Assembly (NCBI GenBank): GCA_002151545.1
Contig: CP021237.1
Coordinates: 4,774,001 to 4,838,000 of the forward strand
Origin: Sphingobacteriaceae bacterium GW460-11-11-14-LB5
GTDB taxonomy: Bacteria; Bacteroidota; Bacteroidia; Sphingobacteriales; Sphingobacteriaceae
Direction: 5' to 3'
DNA: 64,000 bases
Positions 55,873 to 63,901 of this stretch are shown here, in pieces. The translations under genes were made by a program, and so were the position numbers. Numbering within the stretch: position 1 is the first letter of the stretch; each line of letters opens with the position of its first letter. A model generated the notes under the pieces. It did no database searches and was not told the origin of the DNA. It saw only the letters and a list, made by a program, of their open reading frames with translations.

Positions 55873-55931
55873 TTTAGTCCTCAGTCTGAAGTCCTTAGTC
55901 TAGAGTCCTTAGTCAAGAGTCTTTAGTCCAA
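55873..55931. repeat. Degenerate tandem AGTCCTTAGTC repeats
   Basis: About five imperfect units between upp and the phosphatase gene. Related units occur in opposite orientation at about 37215-37252 and in the direct repeats at 39625-39655. Confidence 0.6.
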
Positions 55932-55958
55932 AGCTAAACCTCCTTATAAAACAATTAA

Positions 55959-56276
55959 GTGAACATCCTCTTTATATGCAGTAGAAATAAATGGCGTAGC
56001 GCCACTGCCGAAAACATCTATAAAAGCCATCCTGAACACGAGGTCAGATCAGCAGGAACAGCGCCCTCGGCCAGAATTAAAATCAATGCAAAATTGATAA
56101 TCTGGGCAGATCTCATTTTTGTGATGGAGAAAAAACATAAGCGAAGAATCATAGAACGTTTTCCCGAAGAAACCGGTGAAAAGGAAATAATTACACTCCA
56201 TATCTCTGATGATTATCAATACATGGATCAGGAACTTATTGAAGAGTTAAACGCAAAAGTTGCCGATTATCTATAA
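55959..56276 (+). CDS. Short low-molecular-weight protein tyrosine phosphatase-like protein
   Basis: A 105-residue protein with a GTG start (no earlier ATG). The CX5R loop CSRNKWRSAT places C7 and R13. The usual LMW-PTP is about 150 residues and has an Asp-Pro general-acid loop near the end. Here the C-terminal part is shortened, and an ISDDYQYMD stretch is the best candidate for that loop. Related short proteins occur in Bacteroidota and Proteobacteria and are probably active. It may act on phosphotyrosine or phosphoarginine; no partner kinase is adjacent. Confidence 0.72.
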   Translation: MNILFICSRNKWRSATAENIYKSHPEHEVRSAGTAPSARIKINAKLIIWADLIFVMEKKHKRRIIERFPEETGEKEIITLHISDDYQYMDQELIEELNAKVADYL

Positions 56277-56294
56277 ATCAAAAGATCATTAGGC

Positions 56295-56302
56295 TACCTT
56301 TG
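56295..56302 (+). promoter_or_regulatory. Putative -7 box for the YjjG-type gene
   Basis: TACCTTTG is a perfect match and lies 15 bp before the ATG at 56318. No -33 box at the usual distance. Confidence 0.4.
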
Positions 56303-56317
56303 TGAAAATCATCACTC

Positions 56318-57007
56318 ATGAAAAAGCACATTTTCTTCGACCTTGACCACACCATTTGGGATTTTGACCGTAATGCCGAAGAAACGTTAAATGAGCTCTA
56401 CCAAACCTACAAATTAGATGAGCTGGGTTTAAAATCATGTGCCGATTTTATCACCACATATACCGAAAATAACCATCAGTTATGGGCCGATTACCATTTA
56501 GGAAAAATCACCAAAGATTTTTTAAGATCGGAGCGGTTCAACAAAACGTTTATTCAACTGGGTGTTCATCCCGATGCGGTACCTCATCAGTTTGAAGATG
56601 ATTATGTAAATATTTCACCCACTAAAACTAATTTGTTCGAAGGGGCTGAAAATGTTTTGGGCTATCTGCAGCAAAAATATACCCTGCATATTATTTCTAA
56701 CGGCTTTAAGGAAACAACCTTAACCAAAATGAACCTTTCGAATCTTAATCCATATTTCGAAAATGTAATTATCTCAGAAGATGTGGGTGTAAACAAACCC
56801 AATCCTATTATTTTCGAATATGCGCTGGATAAGGCCAAAGCTTTAAAAGCAGAAAGTATTATGATCGGCGATAGCCTCGAAGCCGATATTTATGGTGCAT
56901 TAAACTTTGGTATGGAGGCTATATTTTTTAATCCTTTACAGAAAAAAAAGCCCGAAGATGTTAAAAGGGAAATCGTTCACCTGGAAGAATTATTAAAACT
57001 TTTTTAG
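56318..57007 (+). CDS. HAD-type pyrimidine nucleotidase, YjjG family
   Basis: A HAD phosphatase of 229 residues. Motif I is DLDHT (nucleophile D8, D10), motif II IISNGF, motif III includes VNKPNPIIF, and motif IV is IGDSLEADIYGA. YjjG-type enzymes hydrolyse non-canonical pyrimidine nucleotides. The match to the family start FFDLDHTIWDFDRNAEETL is strong. Its position after upp fits a pyrimidine theme, but the link is loose. Confidence 0.88.
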   Translation: MKKHIFFDLDHTIWDFDRNAEETLNELYQTYKLDELGLKSCADFITTYTENNHQLWADYHLGKITKDFLRSERFNKTFIQLGVHPDAVPHQFEDDYVNISPTKTNLFEGAENVLGYLQQKYTLHIISNGFKETTLTKMNLSNLNPYFENVIISEDVGVNKPNPIIFEYALDKAKALKAESIMIGDSLEADIYGALNFGMEAIFFNPLQKKKPEDVKREIVHLEELLKLF

Positions 57008-57081
57008 CCTTACTCCTTTTTTGTTTCATTTTGGCATTTGTTTGGCAATAGCTCAATACACACACAAATGAAATCTTTATT

Positions 57082-57789
57082 ATGATGAAAAAAACCATCT
57101 TTTTAGGATTGGCAATGCTTTTTGCTACCCTAACTTTCGCTCAAAACAACCGCAGTGCTGCCGAAGTATTTCTGCAAATCGTTAACCCAGGCAAGTATAA
57201 TGTATATTTAGATGAAGAACTGGTTGGGTCAGCCAATGGCAGGTTCCGTTTTTATAATGTATACAATTCAGCACCCATGTTATCTATTATTCAGGGCAAT
57301 ACCGTCGTACTAAAACAGAGAATTAAGGTTATTCCACAACAAAGGCTTGTACTAAGTTTTGAAGATAAAAGGTTAACTACTTTAAAACAGCTAAATATCT
57401 ATCGCAACAGACAATATGCCTTAAACGATTTTGACGGTTATACCGGAGATTATAATACCGGTATTGTTCCACCAGTTCAACCACAACCTGATTTCAATTA
57501 TAGATTACTCTCTGAGGAGGCTTTTCAGACTTTTTTAAACCAATACAAAAAAGAAAGTTTTGATGATGGCAGAACAAGAATGATCAATGTGGTGAGTAAA
57601 AATGCCTCACTGTTAAGTGCTCAGGCCAGGTTGCTATTAAAATCCTTCGCCTTTGATGACGAACGTTTGAAAGTAGCCAAGAATCTTTACAAAACCGTTG
57701 CCGACCCACAGAACTATTTTAGCTTATCTGATATTTTTGTTTTTTCATCTAATAAGGACGACTTCTTAAAATATTTGGAGAAGCAGTAA
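57082..57789 (+). CDS. DUF4476 domain exported protein
   Basis: A 235-residue protein with a signal peptide (KTIFLGLAMLFATLTFAQ). The C-terminal half matches DUF4476 (EEAFQTFLNQYKKESFDDGR, LLSAQARLLLKSFAFDDERL, FSSNKDDFLKYL). The N-terminal half is a beta-sandwich-like region. Found widely in Bacteroidota, function unknown. It begins 74 bp after the phosphatase gene. Confidence 0.78.
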   Translation: MMKKTIFLGLAMLFATLTFAQNNRSAAEVFLQIVNPGKYNVYLDEELVGSANGRFRFYNVYNSAPMLSIIQGNTVVLKQRIKVIPQQRLVLSFEDKRLTTLKQLNIYRNRQYALNDFDGYTGDYNTGIVPPVQPQPDFNYRLLSEEAFQTFLNQYKKESFDDGRTRMINVVSKNASLLSAQARLLLKSFAFDDERLKVAKNLYKTVADPQNYFSLSDIFVFSSNKDDFLKYLEKQ

Positions 57790-57808
57790 ATCGGCTTATC
57801 TTTATTGA

Positions 57809-58321
57809 ATGAAGGCTGCAAAAATAAAGGCATCGATACATAAAATTGTCGATGCCTATAAATCGAAATTATCTCACTATGATGAGGATATTTTTCAAAC
57901 CACGCCACCCATTGATGGCTGGAGCTACAGTGAAGTATATTCGCATATTTTCGATTCAAGCCTGCTCTCCTTAATTGCACTCGAACGCGCGGCAAGCGGT
58001 AAAGGCGAAAACAAAGCCACGCATTTTATTGTAAAACTGATTTTGGTTTTAGGTACCTTACCACCGTCAAAAAAGTATAAAGTTCCGAAAAGACTGGCCG
58101 AAAGGGTAAAAAAAATCAGCAAAACAGAAGCGCTCGATTTTATTTTAGAGTTTGAAAAAGGGCTTGATGATAATTACCCTGCAATTGCCCATGCACAAGC
58201 CGATTGTAAAACAAAACACCCGCGGCTAGGCTACTTAAATGCCCGGCAATGGCTAAGATTTATTGAAATTCATTTAAAACACCACCTCAAACAGTTAGAA
58301 AGAATAGAAAAGAGTTTTTAG
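57809..58321 (+). CDS. DinB family protein
   Basis: A 170-residue four-helix-bundle protein of the DinB/YfiT superfamily. Histidines suitable for a metal site are in WSYSEVYSHIFDS and the C-terminal IHLKHHLKQLERI. Such proteins include thiol transferases and uncharacterised DNA-damage-inducible proteins. It follows the DUF4476 gene by 19 bp. Weak -7-like sequence TATCTTTA is at 57797-57804. Confidence 0.8.
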   Translation: MKAAKIKASIHKIVDAYKSKLSHYDEDIFQTTPPIDGWSYSEVYSHIFDSSLLSLIALERAASGKGENKATHFIVKLILVLGTLPPSKKYKVPKRLAERVKKISKTEALDFILEFEKGLDDNYPAIAHAQADCKTKHPRLGYLNARQWLRFIEIHLKHHLKQLERIEKSF

Positions 58322-58366
58322 GCGTAAATTAATTTCACCATATTTGAGTATACTAAATTCATCGCC

Positions 58367-58981
58367 ATGAAAACTGCTTTTTACTTATTCGCATTAACTA
58401 TACTTTGCGCCTGCAATAGCGAAAAGAAAGAAACTGCTCAAGCGGTTATTCCAACACCTACCGGGATACAAGGCCTCCAGAAAAGCAATGCTGTTCAACC
58501 CGCAGCACAAAACGCCAAAACCAACCTTATTTTTAATCCACCACATGGCGATGCCGGGCATACCTGCGCGCTAGCGGTTGGTGCACCATTAAACCAAACA
58601 GCGGCAGTTCAACCACAAAAGAGTGTTAGTCCGCAACCCGTAACTGTTCCGGCACCACCTGCAGTAAATACCTCAGGCAAAAAATTAAATCCTAAACATG
58701 GAGAACCGGGCCACAGATGTGATATTGCGATTGGCGCCCCTTTAGATAGCAAACCCACCCAGATCGTGACCACACAGCCTGCAGTAAAGCAAACGGTAGC
58801 GATAAAAACAGGCAAGGGCTTGAACCCACCTCATGGACAGCCTAACCATAGGTGCGATATTGCTGTTGGTGCACCCTTAAATAGCAAACCTGCGCAGGCT
58901 GTAACTACGACACCTGTTCCAGTTCCTGACACTAAAACTTCAGAAACAAAAGCACTGGAGACCAAGAGTGAAGGGAAATAA
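58367..58981 (+). CDS. Lipoprotein with three His/Cys repeats
   Basis: A 204-residue predicted lipoprotein with lipobox cysteine C16 (LCAC). Three copies of a 19-residue motif, consensus NPxHGxxxHxCxIxxGAPL, lie at 57-75, 108-126 and 153-171. They are joined by Pro/Thr/Gln-rich linkers. Each repeat has two His and one Cys at fixed spacing, which suggests metal or heme binding. The repeat is found in other Bacteroidota proteins without assigned function. The tail is rich in Lys, Thr and Glu. Confidence 0.75.
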   Translation: MKTAFYLFALTILCACNSEKKETAQAVIPTPTGIQGLQKSNAVQPAAQNAKTNLIFNPPHGDAGHTCALAVGAPLNQTAAVQPQKSVSPQPVTVPAPPAVNTSGKKLNPKHGEPGHRCDIAIGAPLDSKPTQIVTTQPAVKQTVAIKTGKGLNPPHGQPNHRCDIAVGAPLNSKPAQAVTTTPVPVPDTKTSETKALETKSEGK

Positions 58982-59038
58982 TAGGACATACTTCATGTAA
59001 GTAACGCATTAAAATATTTTGAATTTGGCCTATCTAAC

Positions 59039-59070
59039 TTAACGCACATTTTTTTACATCTTTGCGTTAA
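59039..59070 (+). promoter_or_regulatory. Inverted repeat and -7-like box at the second flippase start
   Basis: Perfect 8-bp arms TTAACGCA (59039-59046) and TGCGTTAA (59063-59070) span the promoter region up to the start codon. A -7-like box CATCTTTG (7 of 8) is at 59057-59064, five nt before the ATG. Could be an operator or sequester the start. Confidence 0.4.
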
Positions 59071-60389
59071 TGAAATTACCCGCCATAAAAGGTTTTGACG
59101 AAGAAGCATTTAACAAGTATTTAAAAAATACGGGATGGGTCATATTTGGCAAGGGGCTCAGCCTTATTGTAAACGTACTAATTACAAGCTACCTAGGTCC
59201 TATTTTATTTGGAGATTTAAGTTTTGGATTGTCTTTGGTGGCAATACTTGCTGCAGTAGGCGCCTTAGGACTTGATACTTTCATTATCCGTGAAATTATT
59301 CAGGAGCCGAATAAGCGTGATGAAATTCTGGGGACTTCATTATGGCTCAGAATAGTTACAAACGGCTTGCTTATTCCTATTGCAATTGGTATTTACTTAA
59401 TCAGCCACAATTTATCATCAAATCCCGGTACTCCCTTAACCTTACTTATTGGTCTACTTGCTTTCGCATCTTTTTTTAAATCATTTAATGTTATTGATGC
59501 ATACTTTCAGTCTCAAGTACAATCCAAATACGTTGTACAGGTCCAGAATGTATGTCTGGTTACAATTTCAATAATTAAAGTAGCTATCATTGTTTTGTCG
59601 CTTCCCTTAATCTATATTGTCTTCGCATATGTTTTAGAAGGATTGATCTTGGCAGCAGGCCTGATAATTGTTTATCAGAAACGAGGCTTTAGTATTTTCA
59701 ACTGGAGTTTTGACAAACAACGGGCGAAATCCTTATTAAGAAAATCATCGCCGCTCATCCTTTCGGCGGTAATGGTTTCCATTTACATGAAGATAGACGT
59801 GGTGATGCTAAAAAGCATTGGCAGTAAAGCCATTGGGATTTACAGTTCTGCACAAAACCTCAGCGAGGCATGGTATTTCATTCCGGTTGCAATTGTTACC
59901 TCTGTATTCCCTGCTTTATTAAATGCCCGAAAAACAGATCTGGACCGTTATCAAAAGCGGCTTAAAAACCTTTACGATCTACTAATTTTTATAAGTTTAC
60001 CTGTTGCTTTATTTATCAGCTTTTTTGCTGCAGATATTATTCACCTTATTTACAGAGGCAAATATGATGGCGCTGGCCCCATGCTTTCCATTCATATCTG
60101 GTCGGGGATTTTTGTATTTCTGGGTACTGCAAGTTCTCAGTATTTAGTTGCCGAGGGCTTTACAAAAATCTCATTTTATAGAACAGCCGCAGGTGCTATA
60201 GTCAATATTCTGCTAAATCTTTGGTTAATTCCAAAATATGGCGGTGTAGGAGCATCAGTTGCTACCCTAATAGCCTGCTTTGTATCTACATTTTATCTTT
60301 TATTAATCCCTAAAACAAGACAACAGGGTATAATGATGTTAAAATCATTATTTTTGGTCACCGCATTTCAAAAAATATTTAAACGTTGA
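59070..60389 (+). CDS. Oligosaccharide flippase (Wzx type, second copy)
   Basis: A 439-residue polytopic protein with about twelve TM helices, of the MATE-like polysaccharide flippase superfamily. It begins a second, smaller glycan gene group of a different sequence type from the Wzx at 13341-14630. It overlaps the next gene by 4 bp (TTGA). Its substrate is presumably a distinct lipid-linked glycan. Confidence 0.85.
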   Translation: MKLPAIKGFDEEAFNKYLKNTGWVIFGKGLSLIVNVLITSYLGPILFGDLSFGLSLVAILAAVGALGLDTFIIREIIQEPNKRDEILGTSLWLRIVTNGLLIPIAIGIYLISHNLSSNPGTPLTLLIGLLAFASFFKSFNVIDAYFQSQVQSKYVVQVQNVCLVTISIIKVAIIVLSLPLIYIVFAYVLEGLILAAGLIIVYQKRGFSIFNWSFDKQRAKSLLRKSSPLILSAVMVSIYMKIDVVMLKSIGSKAIGIYSSAQNLSEAWYFIPVAIVTSVFPALLNARKTDLDRYQKRLKNLYDLLIFISLPVALFISFFAADIIHLIYRGKYDGAGPMLSIHIWSGIFVFLGTASSQYLVAEGFTKISFYRTAAGAIVNILLNLWLIPKYGGVGASVATLIACFVSTFYLLLIPKTRQQGIMMLKSLFLVTAFQKIFKR

Positions 60390-61033
60390 GTACTCTTAAA
60401 GCATTAACCACATTAATTGCTAAGCCAGGCAGGCTTAAGGCATTATTATCATACGGACATAAGGGCTACCTGAACAGCATTGGCTGGTTCACGGCTTTTG
60501 ATAAAAAACAGGCAGTAGACGGTCAGGGAAAAGCATTGCCTTGGGTAACCTATTCGTTTATCGATTTTATTAAAGAACGTATTAACAAAACACAGCATAT
60601 TTTCGAGTATGGCTCTGGCAGCTCTACTATTTTTTATGCCGAAAGGGCTGGATCGGTAACTTCTGTAGAGCATGATAAAGGCTGGTTTGATAAAGTTAAA
60701 AATACAAGTCCGGCCAATGCCGAAATGATCTTTTGCCAATTGGAAAAAGATGGAGAATATGCTAAAAAAGCAACCTTGCTTGATAAAAAGTTCGACATTA
60801 TTATTGTTGATGGGCGTGATCGTGTAAACTGTTGCAAGTATAGTGTAGCAGCATTATCAGCAAATGGTGTATTGGTTTTGGATGATAGTGAGCGTGAAGT
60901 GTATAATCCTGCCCGTGTGCTTTTAAAGGCTCAGGGGTTTAAAGAAATCAGTTTCAGTGGGATTTCACCAGGTCTTTTTTACGAAAAAGCAACCTCAGTT
61001 TTTTACAAGCAGGATAATTGTTTAGGTATTTAA
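60386..61033 (+). CDS. SAM-dependent methyltransferase-like protein
   Basis: A 215-residue protein with a TTG start that overlaps the flippase stop (TTGA). It has the SAM-binding stretch HIFEYGSGSSTIFYAER followed by VTSVEHDKGW, and an IIVDGRDRV strand, as in class I methyltransferases of glycan loci. The substrate is unknown. No ATG start is available in this part of the frame. Confidence 0.78.
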   Translation: MSTLKALTTLIAKPGRLKALLSYGHKGYLNSIGWFTAFDKKQAVDGQGKALPWVTYSFIDFIKERINKTQHIFEYGSGSSTIFYAERAGSVTSVEHDKGWFDKVKNTSPANAEMIFCQLEKDGEYAKKATLLDKKFDIIIVDGRDRVNCCKYSVAALSANGVLVLDDSEREVYNPARVLLKAQGFKEISFSGISPGLFYEKATSVFYKQDNCLGI

Positions 61034-61046
61034 ATCAGTACGCATC

Positions 61047-61808
61047 ATGTTAAGCGAAGAAGTAAAAACGGCCTACGATAATTTTTATACCAATAGTGAT
61101 GTAGCATGGAGAATGCTCGGTGCAAAATATAAAGCACAAAACATTATTGATGTTTGCAAAGGATTAAAACCTAAAAAAGTGCTCGAGGTTGGCGCCGGAG
61201 ATGGCAGTATTTTACATTTTTTAAATGAATGGCATTTCACACCAGAATTGTATGCTTTAGAAATTGCGCAAAGTGGTGTCGACATTATAAAAGACCGTAA
61301 CCTTGCTAGTTTAAAAGAAGCGCAGACTTTTGATGGATACAAAATTCCTTATGAAGATGATACTTTTGATTTGATTATTCTTGCGCACGTTTTAGAACAT
61401 GTAGAACACGAAAGGATCCTGATCCGTGAATTGAAAAGAGTAGCCAAATATATTGTAGTAGAAGTACCTAAAGATTATCGTTTCGGTGTAGACCGTAGAA
61501 TGAAACATTTTCTGGATTACGGGCACATTAACATGTACACGCCTACTTCATTAAGGTTTTTGTTGCAGAGTGAAGGTTTAGAAATTTTAGAAGATAAAGT
61601 ATCAATGACTGCGCCAGAAACGGTAAAGTTTAATGAGTTTATCAATAGAAAAGCACCAAAAACGTTTGCTAAAAACTTAAAAATCGAGCTAGAATACCGG
61701 ATCAAAAAGACTTTAGGTAACTGGTTTGGGAAGAAAAAGCAAGAGCAATTTGCTAATGCCTATACCGTGCTAACCAAAAAATCTGACCATAACTTACATA
61801 TATTTTAG
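61047..61808 (+). CDS. Class I SAM-dependent methyltransferase
   Basis: A 253-residue methyltransferase with motif I VLEVGAGDGS at 45-54, the motif-IV-like stretch FDLIILAHVLEHVEHE, and EVPKDYRFGVDRR. It probably modifies a sugar or glycolipid. The last 100 bp of the gene are partly duplicated downstream (62008-62115). It follows the previous gene by 13 bp. Confidence 0.85.
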   Translation: MLSEEVKTAYDNFYTNSDVAWRMLGAKYKAQNIIDVCKGLKPKKVLEVGAGDGSILHFLNEWHFTPELYALEIAQSGVDIIKDRNLASLKEAQTFDGYKIPYEDDTFDLIILAHVLEHVEHERILIRELKRVAKYIVVEVPKDYRFGVDRRMKHFLDYGHINMYTPTSLRFLLQSEGLEILEDKVSMTAPETVKFNEFINRKAPKTFAKNLKIELEYRIKKTLGNWFGKKKQEQFANAYTVLTKKSDHNLHIF

Positions 61809-62331
61809 TGATTAAATGAGCGTATAGAGGCGAAGATCTAACCAAACTTATATGAACCTTAAACTTCTTATAAGGTGTAAGCCGTAACTGAATATACTGT
61901 TATCTTAATATTGGAATTTCATTGTGGCCATTTGAACCATATAAGAAATAGAAGAAAATATAAGTGTAATAGCTCCAACTACAAACTTTAGTTCAATAAT
62001 AGAAAGTGCCAAAACATATGCTAAAAACATAAGAATAGAACTTGAATACCGGGTAAAAAAACCTTGTGTAATTGGTTTGGAAAGAAAAGACAAGAGTAGT
62101 TTGTTAATGCCTATACTTATATGAACCTTAAACCCCTTATGTGGTGAAACCGTAACTGGATATGTTATCTTAATAATTGAAATTTCATTGTGGCCATTTG
62201 AACCATATAAGAAATAGAAGAAAATATAAGTGTAATAGCTCCCACTACAAACTTTAAATTCAATATATTGCAATAGAAATTAAATTCTGTTAAAAATACA
62301 TCCCTAGTTAATTATTTAATAAATACAAGGA
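61809..62331. repeat. Decayed tandem duplication with a fragment of the methyltransferase 3' end
   Basis: The 523-bp gap holds no intact gene. Around 62008-62115 lies a degenerate copy of the 3' end of the methyltransferase gene (original near 61645-61765). Two copies of a downstream unit (61838-61998 and 62116-62265) share long identical stretches such as 19 bp starting at 61927 and 62193. A third shorter trace is at 62757-62810. The repeat distances are 352 bp in the gene part and 266 bp in the downstream part. Confidence 0.7.
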
Positions 62332-62742
62332 ATGTTATTAACTAGAAATTACTTAAAGGACTTAGTTTACAAGGTAAACGGAGCAGCCATTGAGGTTCAC
62401 AGAACATTAGGTCCAGGGCTTTTAGAATGCACTTATCATAAATGCATGATTCACGAATTGGAAATCAGAAATATAAATTTCAAATCAGAGTTAACAGTCC
62501 CAATAGATTATAAAGGATTATTGATTGATTCAGAACTAAGGTGTGACTTATTAATTGAAGATGCTCTGGTAGTTGAGTTTAAAGCTGTTGAAAATATTGC
62601 ACCAATCCATGTGGCCCAGCTACTAACTTATATGAAATTACTAAGGCTACCACTCGGACTAATGATAAATTTTAATTGTTTACATATCTTTTCGGAAGGC
62701 CAAAAAACATATGTAAACGAGATATATGAATCAATTTATTAG
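62332..62742 (+). CDS. GxxExxY family protein
   Basis: A 136-residue protein with the family motif G29-L-L-E32-C-T-Y35. A PD-(D/E)xK-like nuclease core is visible as D72, E82 and K84 (RCDLLIEDALVVEFKAVE). Such genes occur singly within Bacteroidota polysaccharide and accessory regions. Nuclease activity is predicted from the fold, but the role is unknown. It lies between decayed repeats, which suggests insertion by transfer. Confidence 0.82.
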   Translation: MLLTRNYLKDLVYKVNGAAIEVHRTLGPGLLECTYHKCMIHELEIRNINFKSELTVPIDYKGLLIDSELRCDLLIEDALVVEFKAVENIAPIHVAQLLTYMKLLRLPLGLMINFNCLHIFSEGQKTYVNEIYESIY

Positions 62743-62847
62743 TATATTTTTGCTTTAACTTATATGAACCTTAAATTTCTTATATGGTAAAAGGTGTAGC
62801 CAACTTATTATTATGGTTAACCCTATAAAGCTTCAATCGTAAAACAA

Positions 62848-63765
62848 ATGCAAAACCTTGCCCCAATAGCACTTTTCGTATATAACCGTCCGCAGCATAC
62901 CGAGCGTACGTTACAATTCCTGCAACAAAATGAATTGGCTGCACAAAGTCATCTGTATATCTTTTCCGATGGTGCCAAAACCGTGCAGGATGAAGAAAAA
63001 GTTGCTGTGGTAAGAAAGATTATTAAAAAAGCCGAAGGTTTTAAATCGGTTAAGGTAATCGAAAGTAAGGCCAATGCAGGCTTAGCCAATTCGGTAATTG
63101 CAGGTGTAAGCCAATTAATAGCAGAACACGATCAGGTAATTGTTTTTGAAGATGACCTCGTTACCTCTCCACATACTTTAGCCTATTTCAACAATGCTTT
63201 AAATCATTACCGCGAAGAGGAAAAGGTAATGCATATTGGAGCCTACATGTATCCCTTAAAATCAGATAAACTTTCGCAATCTTTTTTCTACAGGGCAGCC
63301 ACAAGCTGGGGCTGGGCCACATGGGGAAGGGCATGGAAAAACTTCGAACCCGATATTGACGTTCTGATAAAACAGTTTGATAAAAAGAAAAGAACGGCAT
63401 TTTCCATCGATAATAAAATGAATTTCTGGAAACAGATGCAGGAGTTTAAGAAAGGGAAAAACAACAGTTGGGCCATAAGATGGTATGCTTCTATCTTTCT
63501 AAAAGGAGGCATCACACTTAATCCATCGCAATCACTCGTGAACAATATTGGGCATGATGGCACAGGTGTACACTCAGGAATAAACGACATCTATAATGTC
63601 ATTATCAACCCCAAACCAATTGTCGAATTTCCAACCGTAATAGCTGAAGATCCCATAGCTTACAAAGCCATCAAAAGCTTTTTGATTAAACGGAAAGGCA
63701 ATATGGTAACCCGTGTCAGGCGTTTTGTAAAAGAAAAGCTGGCGCAATATTTTTCAAAAAAATAA
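62848..63765 (+). CDS. Glycosyltransferase (GT-A, GT2-like)
   Basis: A 305-residue GT-A-type transferase. It begins NLAPIALFVYNRPQHTERTL, typical of a Bacteroidota family, and has a metal-binding acidic cluster E101-D102-D103 (VFEDDLVTSPHT). SWGWATWGRAW is a conserved acceptor-side stretch. A basic C-terminus (KRKGNMVTRVRRFVKEK) may bind the membrane face. Likely acts with the flippase and methyltransferases of this group. Confidence 0.83.
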   Translation: MQNLAPIALFVYNRPQHTERTLQFLQQNELAAQSHLYIFSDGAKTVQDEEKVAVVRKIIKKAEGFKSVKVIESKANAGLANSVIAGVSQLIAEHDQVIVFEDDLVTSPHTLAYFNNALNHYREEEKVMHIGAYMYPLKSDKLSQSFFYRAATSWGWATWGRAWKNFEPDIDVLIKQFDKKKRTAFSIDNKMNFWKQMQEFKKGKNNSWAIRWYASIFLKGGITLNPSQSLVNNIGHDGTGVHSGINDIYNVIINPKPIVEFPTVIAEDPIAYKAIKSFLIKRKGNMVTRVRRFVKEKLAQYFSKK

Positions 63766-63825
63766 TTAATCCACCACCATTCAGGTAGATCATCATAATG
63801 AGCTGATATAGCTTGTTGTTGTAGA

Positions 63826-63858
63826 CAATTAAAAAAATGACAAACCTTTTTTTAATTG
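63826..63858. terminator. AT-only hairpin, possible terminator
   Basis: Perfect 12-bp arms CAATTAAAAAAA and TTTTTTTAATTG with a 9-nt loop, about 60 bp after the glycosyltransferase stop. The stem has only one G-C pair and no separate T-run, so it would be a weak terminator. Confidence 0.35.
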
Positions 63859-63901
63859 GCCATGTTGCTTATATAACATCGAAACTATAAAAATAAAAAA
63901 C

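Noticed and set aside
61905-62273. A 122-codon minus-strand ORF with hydrophobic stretches
   Set aside because: It runs through both copies of the decayed duplication and reads the same repeat in two different frames, so it is most likely an artefact.
63850-63870. A sigma-54-like TGGCC...TTGCT sequence upstream of the last gene
   Set aside because: The spacing between the GG and GC elements is wrong for a -24/-12 promoter.
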